The notes under the pieces are model-generated. The model was given only the letters and a program-made list of their open reading frames with translations. It searched no databases and was not told the origin of the DNA. The position numbers and the translations under genes were made by a program. DNA of 32,097 nucleotides from RGIG3009 sp045595845. Lineage in GTDB: Bacteria; Bacillota; Clostridia; Oscillospirales; Acutalibacteraceae. Positions 1 through 6,640 of this stretch are shown piece by piece. Position 1 is the stretch's first letter. Each line of letters starts with the position of its first letter. The DNA lies in NCBI GenBank assembly GCA_045595845.1, contig JAZOBF010000033.1, positions 1-32,097 on the forward strand. The letters are read 5' to 3'.

Positions 1-402
1 TGCGTGTCTAGGATTGAACATAAGGTTTAAAGAGAGAGCGATTAGGAATACAAGTGCGATAAAGCAACCATTGACAATAAGTATTTTTGATAGTTTATCC
101 TTTTTGGCGGTATCGGTAAATATGACATAGTAGACAAAGCCGACAATGGCACAGAAAATCAGAGAAAAGCCAAAAGGTCGGCGCCAATAGATAGCGTAAA
201 ACACGCCCCACAGGCAGACTGCGGTTAGCATAAGGTAGACAAGGAATCGCACCGCTTTTGATTTTGCATCTACAAGGACGAGAACTGCGGGGATATACAA
301 CATTGAAAGTGCAAATCTCATTACAATGGCATCGTCAAGATATATAAATATGTAGCCAGTCATTATTCCGGCAACAAGTTCGATAAGGTATGTACAAACC
401 AT
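1..402 (-). CDS. Unidentified multi-pass membrane protein, 3' end outside window
   Basis: The minus strand is open without a stop from an ATG at 402 to the window edge, giving 134 residues. The translation is strongly hydrophobic, with about five membrane-spanning stretches (roughly residues 5-22, 27-46, 53-72, 76-95 and 106-126) separated by short basic or acidic loops such as DAKSKAVR and TDTAKKDKLSK. I do not recognise the family. It begins 7 nt after the stop of the AbiEi-like gene, so the two are probably co-transcribed. No clear Shine-Dalgarno sequence precedes the ATG, so translation may be coupled to the upstream gene, or an internal ATG at 363 may be used. The region is AT-rich compared with the genes from 2039 onward, which fits the idea that this pair was acquired horizontally. 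Function unknown. Confidence 0.6.
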   Translation of the reverse strand, partial: MVCTYLIELVAGIMTGYIFIYLDDAIVMRFALSMLYIPAVLVLVDAKSKAVRFLVYLMLTAVCLWGVFYAIYWRRPFGFSLIFCAIVGFVYYVIFTDTAKKDKLSKILIVNGCFIALVFLIALSLNLMFNPRHA

Positions 403-409
403 ACAACTA

Positions 410-1024
410 TTACTGCGGGACACGGTAGATTACCTCGCTTTCAATTAGATTTCGGCAAGTCTTATCGGGAAAGAACGGTATGTATTTAGTGATTTGCCTT
501 TGGGTGATTCGGTTTTCTGTGATATAGTCGGCGATTAGTTTTCGCTTATACTCGTCAAGGGTTTCGGTATCTATACCGTTCATAAGTTCCAAAAAGCATA
601 GAACAGGCGCATTAAATTTATCGATTTTAGTTCTTGGTTTATGTAACAATAATCTTTTACCGGAAATATTAACCACTTTACTTCTTTGTGTTTCATTGTT
701 AGAATAAATTTCTATTGTTTTGGGTTGAACTTTTGATAAGCCAAGTTGATATAACAAATATTTGCCAGAATAATAACCCTGTACATTTTCGTTACCTTTA
801 ATATATTTCTTTTCAATAATCTTCATCGGGTCAAAAGGCACAATACCGAATTTATTTTTCTTGGGTACATAATATACATCTCTTTCAAGATGTACTACCT
901 CGCCCTTTTGACAGAGTTCAACAATACAATTATATTTCCAAGTTCGTGAAAAATCTTTGTATTCAATTTCTGAAATACTAAAGGGTTGATTATACCCGAA
1001 TGTGTGTATTAAATACTGCAACAT
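410..1024 (-). CDS. AbiEi/DUF6088-like winged-helix antitoxin-type regulator
   Basis: This 204-residue protein has an N-terminal winged-helix-like region (about 1-55) with the pattern that AbiEi-type antitoxins show: a short helix set, then a GEVVHLERDVYYVP-like wing in which the chain reads 'require a rule to become functional'. The middle (about 80-135) contains YYSGKYLLYQLGLS and a TIEIYSNN strand, resembling the DUF6088/AbiEi core. Family members are usually antitoxins and autorepressors of type IV AbiE toxin-antitoxin systems, paired with an AbiEii nucleotidyltransferase. Here the next gene downstream is a membrane protein, so the usual toxin is not in view. The start is supported by an AAAGGAGG site 8 nt upstream. 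A concentric inverted repeat covers its promoter, which fits autoregulation. Assignment is from sequence pattern only; it could be a solitary regulator rather than an antitoxin. Confidence 0.6.
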   Translation of the reverse strand: MLQYLIHTFGYNQPFSISEIEYKDFSRTWKYNCIVELCQKGEVVHLERDVYYVPKKNKFGIVPFDPMKIIEKKYIKGNENVQGYYSGKYLLYQLGLSKVQPKTIEIYSNNETQRSKVVNISGKRLLLHKPRTKIDKFNAPVLCFLELMNGIDTETLDEYKRKLIADYITENRITQRQITKYIPFFPDKTCRNLIESEVIYRVPQ

Positions 1025-1043
1025 TAATTTTACCTCCTTTTTT

Positions 1044-1082
1044 GTGGACTACTCTATACACAGTGTGTTTATTTCAGTCCAC
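1044..1082 (-). promoter_or_regulatory. Promoter embedded in a concentric dyad (candidate autoregulatory operator)
   Basis: Two inverted repeats share one centre at 1063: outer arms GTGGACT (1044-1050) and AGTCCAC (1076-1082), and an inner perfect palindrome ACACAGTGTGT (1058-1068). On the minus strand the outer arm supplies a -35 TGGACT, followed by a 17-nt spacer and a -10 TATAGA, each 4 of 6 to consensus. A repressor bound to this dyad would cover the promoter of the AbiEi-like gene. AbiEi proteins are known to bind inverted repeats in their own promoter; that this protein binds here is inference. Confidence 0.6.
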
Positions 1083-1093
1083 TGTTTTTTACA

Positions 1094-1834
1094 TTATTTT
1101 GAGCGTTGAAAATTCTTAAAAAGTGCTCTAACCCCCCTTAAATACTGGATTTGTGTGTAGAAAAAGACCATACCCTCTAACTTTGGGTATGGTCTTATTT
1201 TAACATCATCAGGTGCCATGGCAGCACCCATGTTGTTGGTATCGGTGATGCCCAGATCGACGATACAGCCCAGGCAAATATCCGTAATATGAACTTTGCC
1301 ACCGCCGAGTCCAACCAACACCGCGCCCGATGCGGTTGCCGTCCATTGTGCGGTTGCGGGGCGCTGACCGCCGTATTCGAGGGGAAAACGGAATTGGCGC
1401 TCGGCGGTGCAAAAATGAGAAGATGTCACCGCCGCGGCAAGGTCGGCGGCACCGCTGTCCACAAATACCGCTGCCATGGCGAGCGTTTGCGCCATGGTGG
1501 AACAAGCACCGAATTGATTGACAAGCGGGATTTGACTATCCCGCATACCGAAGGTGGACGCAATATTTTGATTGAGCAGGTCGCCCGTAAACAGCACATC
1601 CACCTGTGACGGAGAAAAACCCGCTTTGTTCAACGCACAAGTCAGGGCTTCTTTTTGCAATTGGCTTTCTGCCTTTTCCCATGTTTTTTGACCAAGTCGG
1701 GTATCCGTAAAGACCTGATCAAACTGATCGCCGAGCGGTCCCTCTCCCTCTTTTTTTCCAACTACCGACGCATAGCCCAATACGGTCGGGCGTCCCGACA
1801 GCGAAATCGTGTATTTTCCTCTTCTTTCCGGCAT
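1094..1834 (-). pseudogene. spoVAD: Truncated stage V sporulation protein AD (spoVAD remnant)
   Basis: SpoVAD is a thiolase-fold protein needed for dipicolinic acid uptake into the forespore. The frame matches the N-terminal two thirds of the family: GPLGDQFD, WEKAESQLQKEA, VLFTGDLLNQN, the FGACSTMAQT segment, TSSHFCTAERQFRFPLEYGGQRP and DLGITDTNNMGAAMAP. The match stops at about residue 207 (near 1213). After that the frame reads about 40 unrelated residues, through a terminator hairpin, to a stop at 1094. Intact SpoVAD is about 335-345 residues, so some 130 C-terminal residues are missing. The start at 1834 is chosen because AAAAGGAGG lies 6 nt upstream; the ATG at 1840 touches the site directly. 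spoVAC and spoVAE are not adjacent. The break coincides with the AT-rich block on the left, so an insertion or deletion probably destroyed the gene. Confidence 0.8.
1164..1196. terminator. Bidirectional intrinsic terminator
   Basis: A perfect 12-bp stem, AAGACCATACCC pairing with GGGTATGGTCTT around a 9-nt loop. The minus-strand transcript continues with TTTTTCT and the plus-strand transcript with ATTTTAA, so it could act in both directions. On the minus strand it lies inside the readable extension of the broken spoVAD frame, which supports the view that those last codons are not original coding sequence. Confidence 0.75.
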
Positions 1835-1856
1835 AGTCATCCTCCTTTTTACAGTT

Positions 1857-1886
1857 TGGTATGTGCCAAATGATTGAATTTTATAC
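1857..1886 (-). promoter_or_regulatory. Possible forespore (sigma-G-like) promoter of spoVAD
   Basis: On the minus strand GTATA (1886-1882) and CATACCA (1863-1857) are separated by 18 nt. This fits the B. subtilis sigma-G pattern GHATR/CATNHTA at 11 of 12 positions, and spoVA genes are classical forespore genes. It sits just upstream of the spoVAD ribosome-binding site and downstream of a terminator. Short motifs like this arise by chance, so the call is tentative. Confidence 0.35.
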
Positions 1887-1888
1887 AT

Positions 1889-1923
1889 AAAAAAGGAAGT
1901 GCCGCATGGGCACTCCCTTTTTT
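1889..1923 (-). terminator. Terminator of the Leu-type T-box operon
   Basis: The minus-strand sequence AAAAAAGGGAGTGCC, loop CATGC, then GGCACTTCCTTTTTT forms a 15-bp stem with one G-U pair and ends in six U. It follows the acyl-CoA synthetase fusion gene after about 115 nt without recognisable content and separates that operon from the spoVAD remnant. The opposite strand would form the same stem with one mismatch. Confidence 0.75.
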
Positions 1924-2038
1924 CACATATCATCATTACAGACAGCAAGCAACCACTTGTACCAAATGCTACCCATGGTTTTCATCATGATAATAAACCG
2001 AAAAATACCGTGAACGATGTGCCCGCCGCGTTTTTGTT

Positions 2039-4549
2039 TTAGTTGCCGCAACCTGCCGTATCCGAGCCGTCACCCGTAAGTCCCAGCGCTTTTGCGGCAT
2101 CCTCTCGCATCTTGTACTTGAGGATTTTGCCTGCCGCATTCATCGGGAAAGAATCCACGAACGAAATGTATTTCGGTACTTTGTGCCGTGCCATACTGGC
2201 TTTGATGAAGTCCGTCATTTCCTCTACGGTCACACTTTTCTGTTCTTTGAGAATGATACAAGCCATGATCTCTTCGCCGTATTTTTTATCCGGCACACCG
2301 ATCACCTGCACATCCCGAACGGCAGGGTGGGTGTAAATGAATTCTTCTATTTCTTTCGGATAGATGTTTTCGCCGCCGCGTATGATCATGTCTTTAAGAC
2401 GGCCCGTGATGCGATAGTTACCGTCCTCATCCATGCAAGCCAAGTCACCCGAATGCAACCAACCGTCGCTGTCAATGGTGTCTTTGGTGGCTTGCGGCAT
2501 TTTATAGTAACCTTTCATGGTGTTATAACCCTTGGCACAAAATTCGCCGTTAACACCGGGGCCAACCTCTTCACCTGTTTCGGGATTGACGATTTTACAA
2601 CTGACATGCGGGAATGCGTAACCGACCGTTTCGGTACGCACTTCCAACGAATCGGTCCAACTGCTCATCGTGTTGCCGGGCGCACATTCCGTCTGTCCAT
2701 ACACGCTGACAATACCCACCATGTTCATTTCATCCGGCTGAGCGGCGCGGCGCATCAAATCTGCCGGGCAACCCGCGCCCGCCATGATGCCCGTACGCAT
2801 ATAGCTAAAATCGGTCTTGCGGTAATCGGGATGATTAAACATCGCAATAAACATGGTGGGGACGCCGTTAAAGCAAGTAATCCTCTCCTGATTGATACAC
2901 GCAAGCGAAGATTTCGCCGAGAAATACGGCATGGGACACATGGTAGTGCCGTGTGTCATGGACGAAGTCATCGACAAGGTCATGCCGAAGCAGTGGAACA
3001 TCGGCACCTGTATCATCATGCGATCCGCCGTGGAAAGCCCCATACGGTCACCGATACATTTGCCGTTGTTGACGACATTATAGTGCGTCAACATAACACC
3101 TTTCGGGAATCCGGTGGTACCCGATGTATACTGCATATTGCAAACATCGTCGGGGCGAACCGCCGCCGCCATCTGCGCCACTTGTTCACGACTCACCAGT
3201 TCATACCGTTCCATCGCCTCGTCAAAGGTCAAGCACCCCGCCTGTTTAAAGCCAACCGTGATGACATTCCGCAAAAACGGCAGTTTTTTACAATGCAACG
3301 GATCGCCCGCTTTGGTTTCGGCAATTTCCGGGCAAAGCTCGTTGATAATGGCTTTGTAATTGGAATCCAGGCATTCCTCAATCATCACAAGTGTGTGGGT
3401 GTCCGATTGGCGCAGCAGGTATTCCGCCTCATGAATCTTATACGCAGTATTGACCGTGACAAGCACGGCGCCGATCTTGGTCGTCGCCCAAAATGTGATG
3501 TACCAAGCGGGAACATTTGTCGCCCATATAGCAACTTTAGACCCTGCTTTTACACCCAACGAGACCAATGCTCGAGCAAAACGGTCCACATCCTCACGGA
3601 ACTGTGAATAGGTGCGGGTATAGTCCAGCGTTGTATACTTAAAACAATATTGGTCGGGGAACTCCTCTGCTACTCGGTCGAGAACCTGCGGGAATGTCAG
3701 GTTGATGAGCTCATCCTTTTTCCAAATGTATTGGCCGGTGCCGTCGTGATTCGGATACAGTTTTTTCTTCATACCCCGTGTTGAATGAAACCGCGCCATA
3801 TAATTGACAAAGTACGGAAAAATGATCTCGGGGTCTTGCAGATCCGCAAGCCATTCCGGTTTCCATTCCAATGAAATGAAGCCGTCATAATTGACGGATG
3901 ATAACGCGCGCATCACATCTTCAATCGGCATAGTGCCCTCACCGATCAATTGGTAGACGCCCCTATCATCGGAATCGCGCAAATGCACATGGCAGACATA
4001 ACTACCCAGATTTTTGATCGTGGTATCCCCGCTCTCTCCGTGATCGCGGTACGGATGATGCACATCCCACAATGCGGCTAAATGGTCGCTGGCAAACTCG
4101 TCGAGCAAGCCGCGAAGTCTGCCGGTATCCGCATAAATGCCGCTGGTCTTTATCAAAATCGTAACGCCGAGTTCCTCCGCTTTGGGTAAAAGCTTCGTCA
4201 ACACTTTTTTTACCGTCGCTTCGCTGTCGTGTAAGGCACATGCTACGATATAGGTAACCTGTGTATTGCGTGCCACTTCCATCAAAGCGGAAAGAGTCTG
4301 CACGGCATCGGTATCAACGGACAGATCGCAGGAAGTATCGAAGCAAGGAATCGACAACTTCTTTTCCTTAAGTTGCCTTACCGTTGCCGCGGACTGGTAT
4401 TTATGAAAGGGACCGCCTTTTTCCCGTAACGAATCGGATTTCGGCAGATTGTAGACTTCTACGCCCGAAAAGCCCATGTCACAGGCGGTTTCCAACAGTT
4501 CGTCCCATGTCAAGCCCGCCCAACCACGGGTGGAAAAAGAAAGTTTCAT
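2039..4549 (-). CDS. Sugar-isomerase-like TIM barrel fused to AMP-forming acyl-CoA synthetase
   Basis: An 836-residue two-domain protein. Residues 1 to about 255 resemble the xylose-isomerase-like/AP endonuclease 2 TIM barrel, with WDVHHP (D162), CHVHLRD (H189) and ISLEWKP (E228) at positions that normally bind metal. The first ligand, usually Glu in a motif like IETNG, reads IKTSG (K134). Residues about 265-825 are an acyl-CoA synthetase of the ANL superfamily: YTSGTTGFPKG (474-484), YGQTE (617-621), HSGD (699-702), GRLKDMIIRGGENIYP and a catalytic-lysine motif AAGKILK (K808). The ligase half should form acyl-CoA from a carboxylate, ATP and CoA; the substrate is not visible, and a branched-chain acid is suggested by context. 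The gene overlaps the upstream LeuA-like gene by 4 nt (ATGA) and has GAGGAGG ahead of its start. The role of the barrel is unknown. Confidence 0.85.
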   Translation of the reverse strand: MKLSFSTRGWAGLTWDELLETACDMGFSGVEVYNLPKSDSLREKGGPFHKYQSAATVRQLKEKKLSIPCFDTSCDLSVDTDAVQTLSALMEVARNTQVTYIVACALHDSEATVKKVLTKLLPKAEELGVTILIKTSGIYADTGRLRGLLDEFASDHLAALWDVHHPYRDHGESGDTTIKNLGSYVCHVHLRDSDDRGVYQLIGEGTMPIEDVMRALSSVNYDGFISLEWKPEWLADLQDPEIIFPYFVNYMARFHSTRGMKKKLYPNHDGTGQYIWKKDELINLTFPQVLDRVAEEFPDQYCFKYTTLDYTRTYSQFREDVDRFARALVSLGVKAGSKVAIWATNVPAWYITFWATTKIGAVLVTVNTAYKIHEAEYLLRQSDTHTLVMIEECLDSNYKAIINELCPEIAETKAGDPLHCKKLPFLRNVITVGFKQAGCLTFDEAMERYELVSREQVAQMAAAVRPDDVCNMQYTSGTTGFPKGVMLTHYNVVNNGKCIGDRMGLSTADRMMIQVPMFHCFGMTLSMTSSMTHGTTMCPMPYFSAKSSLACINQERITCFNGVPTMFIAMFNHPDYRKTDFSYMRTGIMAGAGCPADLMRRAAQPDEMNMVGIVSVYGQTECAPGNTMSSWTDSLEVRTETVGYAFPHVSCKIVNPETGEEVGPGVNGEFCAKGYNTMKGYYKMPQATKDTIDSDGWLHSGDLACMDEDGNYRITGRLKDMIIRGGENIYPKEIEEFIYTHPAVRDVQVIGVPDKKYGEEIMACIILKEQKSVTVEEMTDFIKASMARHKVPKYISFVDSFPMNAAGKILKYKMREDAAKALGLTGDGSDTAGCGN

Positions 4550-5955
4550 GCGTCTGCCTCCTCATACAAGATCTTGTTCAGCGCAGACAAGTACGCTTGA
4601 ATACCGGCACCAACAATATCCGTCGAAATGCCTCTGCCGGAATACACCTTGCCGCCCGCTCGCAGTTTCACCACAGTTTGTCCCATGGCTTCCCTGCCCT
4701 CGGTAACAGCCTGCAACTGAAAATCATCCAATTCATAGTGGCAACCGGTGATTTTTTCAATTGCGGAAAATGCCGCATCAATCGCACCGTCGCCCATATA
4801 TACGCCTTCCATCGGCTGTTCGTCTTTGAGTAATTTGATGTGTGCCGTAGCGGAAATGTTGTTGCCGGAGGTAACAACATAGGTATGGAGCTTATAGGTT
4901 GCCGGCACCTGCATAGCAGCGGATGCCACAATCGCATCCAGTTCCTTAACGCTGACCTGCTCTTTCTTTTTGGCGATCTGCTCAAATGCTTCGTACACCT
5001 TAACCATGTCCTCTTGAGACAGATCGTATCCCAACTTTTCCACGGCTTTGGCAACTGCGGCAAGGTCATCGTGTGCGGTGAGATAGATACCGTTATCGGT
5101 CTCTTCTGCACCGACCGACACGGTGGTTTTGCCCTTGCCCGCCTGACACATCCAGGCAATCTGATCGATAATACGGCTGAGTTGCGTGACGCGGACCGTA
5201 CTCTCGACACCCAACGCTTCGCCCTTGGCAGCCAACAGTTTTGTCACATTGGCAAGGCTGACACTGCCGAGCGGATACGACGCCGTTTTCAGTTCCGCGG
5301 CACCCTCTGCCACGCACGCTACCGCGCAGGCGTCCGCCATAGAAAGCGTATCGGCGCAAGCAACGCCGAGGCTAACGGTCTGCAACACAGGGACAGCGCG
5401 GTAAAGGTCGCGTACAAATGTCGCAAACTCCGCAGGCAACATGGTGCCCGCCGTATCACAAAGCGTGACGGTGGCGGCACCGGCTTCCACCGCCGTCGTG
5501 ATAGCCTGTTGCAAGAACGCACTTTCACTGCGGGTGGCATCGTCGGCAATAAATTCCACATCCGCACACACCGCCTTACAAGCAGCAATCGTATCACGAA
5601 TAGCCGCCAGCATCGCGTCCGGTTTCTTGTGGAACAGGTATTCCATTTGAACGGCGCTGACCGAAGCACACACCTGTAGGCGCGGATGTGAGGCTTGTTG
5701 CAGGGCCGCCCAGGTGATTTCAACGCTCTCACGGGACAGCTTTACGGGTACCGCCACAACACCGTCAGTCACCGCCGCGGCAACAGATTTAATCCGCAAA
5801 CTGTCCACCCGTGCGTTCTCGATGCCTTCCAGCTCAATCACATCGACGCCCAGTTTATCGAGCAGTTTGGTCAGTTCAATCTTTTCTTTAAACGACAACG
5901 AGAATCCCTCTGCCACCTGTTTCATGGTCATGTCACTGATTCGGATCTTTTTCAT
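4546..5955 (-). CDS. 2-isopropylmalate-synthase-like protein with degenerate catalytic site
   Basis: This 469-residue protein is collinear with LeuA-type synthases: a DRE-TIM barrel (about 1-270), a linker, and a LeuA C-terminal regulatory domain (about 352-465) with well-kept GDGAIDAAFSAI, AVTEGREAMG and GRGISTDIVGA. The barrel keeps VEFIADDATRS and LCDTAG but has lost the active site. The usual DTTLRDGEQ is DMTMKQVAE (residues 8-16), so the metal-binding Asp is Gln13. The usual HCHND is ACADT (199-203), removing both metal-binding His. The later NGIGERAGN region reads YPLGSVSLAN. It is therefore unlikely to make isopropylmalate. A leucine-sensing or partner role is possible but is inference. 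The start at 5955 is chosen for the AAGGAGTG site 6 nt upstream. It lies directly behind a T-box leader and is the first gene of a two-gene operon. Confidence 0.8.
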   Translation of the reverse strand: MKKIRISDMTMKQVAEGFSLSFKEKIELTKLLDKLGVDVIELEGIENARVDSLRIKSVAAAVTDGVVAVPVKLSRESVEITWAALQQASHPRLQVCASVSAVQMEYLFHKKPDAMLAAIRDTIAACKAVCADVEFIADDATRSESAFLQQAITTAVEAGAATVTLCDTAGTMLPAEFATFVRDLYRAVPVLQTVSLGVACADTLSMADACAVACVAEGAAELKTASYPLGSVSLANVTKLLAAKGEALGVESTVRVTQLSRIIDQIAWMCQAGKGKTTVSVGAEETDNGIYLTAHDDLAAVAKAVEKLGYDLSQEDMVKVYEAFEQIAKKKEQVSVKELDAIVASAAMQVPATYKLHTYVVTSGNNISATAHIKLLKDEQPMEGVYMGDGAIDAAFSAIEKITGCHYELDDFQLQAVTEGREAMGQTVVKLRAGGKVYSGRGISTDIVGAGIQAYLSALNKILYEEADA

Positions 5956-5981
5956 TGCCAACACTCCTTGTCCCAAAAACT

Positions 5982-6250
5982 AAAAAAACCCCGAGGTCAA
6001 ACGACCTCAGGGACGAATAGACATTCGCGGTACCACCCTGATTATCCCCCACACGGGAAATCACTCTCGGCCTCTAACAAGGCCCAGCCTGTAACGGGGC
6101 AACCGTATCTCATTACCGGCAAACGCTTTCACAAGATCAACTCAGGAACGAGATCGCTGAACTCTGCGCACCGACTCGCACCACCCGTCGGCTCTCTGTA
6201 GCGTTGGAAATACAGCAAATTTTCCATCAAAGTCTTTTTAAAAATTATGA
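5982..6250 (-). promoter_or_regulatory. T-box riboswitch 1 (predicted tRNA-Leu, CTC specifier)
   Basis: Read on the minus strand, the leader has AGAGAG plus GGTGGTGCGAG (apical part of stem I), the T-box core TGGTACCGCG (6035-6026), an antiterminator AGGG...CGTCCCT, and a competing terminator with GAGGTC/GACCTC arms (5989-6012) followed by seven U (5988-5982). The specifier is inferred by alignment: the triplet 9 nt before the end of the CCTGAG element is CTC (6152-6150), a leucine codon. The lower part of stem I is hard to fold, so specifier identity is moderate. Uncharged tRNA would allow transcription of the LeuA-like and synthetase-fusion genes. Confidence 0.85.
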
Positions 6251-6257
6251 TAGCTAC

Positions 6258-6286
6258 ATTTAATCATACCGACTTTGCTTTGTCAA
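6258..6286 (-). promoter_or_regulatory. Promoter of T-box 1 operon
   Basis: TTGACA (6286-6281), a 17-nt spacer and TTAAAT (6263-6258) with an extended TG just upstream of the -10. It fires leftward, its -35 only 31 bp from that of the rightward promoter. Confidence 0.75.
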
Positions 6287-6317
6287 GAGTATCCGACAAA
6301 AAAATTTTAAAAAACAT

Positions 6318-6346
6318 TTGACATTTTAAAACGAGCGTGTTAAAAT
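6318..6346 (+). promoter_or_regulatory. Promoter of T-box 2 unit
   Basis: TTGACA (6318-6323), a 17-nt spacer and TAAAAT (6341-6346), 11 of 12 matches to the housekeeping consensus. It drives the second T-box leader and is arranged back to back with the leftward promoter. Confidence 0.8.
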
Positions 6347-6352
6347 ACTTGC

Positions 6353-6613
6353 ATATTTCGAACGGCTGTGACGAAGACGGTTCGGCAATCCATGATTTCA
6401 GAGAGTCAACGGTTGGTGTGAGTTGACAGATTGGCGCCATCAAACCCATCACTTCCGAGCCGAAGTGCCGAGCATTTGCCAGGTGCTTCCGTTTGCCCGC
6501 GTTAAGGGATAGCGCTTATTGGAGCGTGAAGTGGCAGTGAAAACTGCAAATTGAGTGGTACCGCGGGTAATTTGATACTCGTCTCAAGGCAAAAGCTTGA
6601 GACGGGTTTTTTT
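6353..6613 (+). promoter_or_regulatory. T-box riboswitch 2 (predicted tRNA-Ile, ATC specifier)
   Basis: A basal stem forms between CGGTTCGG (6378-6385) and CCGAGCCG (6455-6462). AGAGAGTCAAC...GTTGAC forms the apical part of stem I. The T-box core TGGTACCGCG is at 6556-6565, and the terminator stem CTCGTCTCAAG (6578-6588) with CTTGAGACGGG (6596-6606) is followed by seven U. The specifier-loop strand reads AACCCATCACTT; the triplet placed as in the other two leaders is ATC (6448-6450), isoleucine. The gene behind it is a regulator-ligase fusion rather than a tRNA synthetase. Confidence 0.9.
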
Positions 6614-6640
6614 GTTATTATTGAGGAAAGGATGCGTACT

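Noticed and set aside
2183..3607. A 474-codon plus-strand open frame opposite the synthetase fusion
   Set aside because: It lies wholly antisense to a gene with clear family motifs, its translation is rich in His and Arg without recognisable domains, and no ribosome-binding site fits.
4546..5955. A functional leuA for leucine synthesis
   Set aside because: Both metal-binding histidines and the DRE-motif Asp are replaced, and leuB, leuC and leuD are not nearby.
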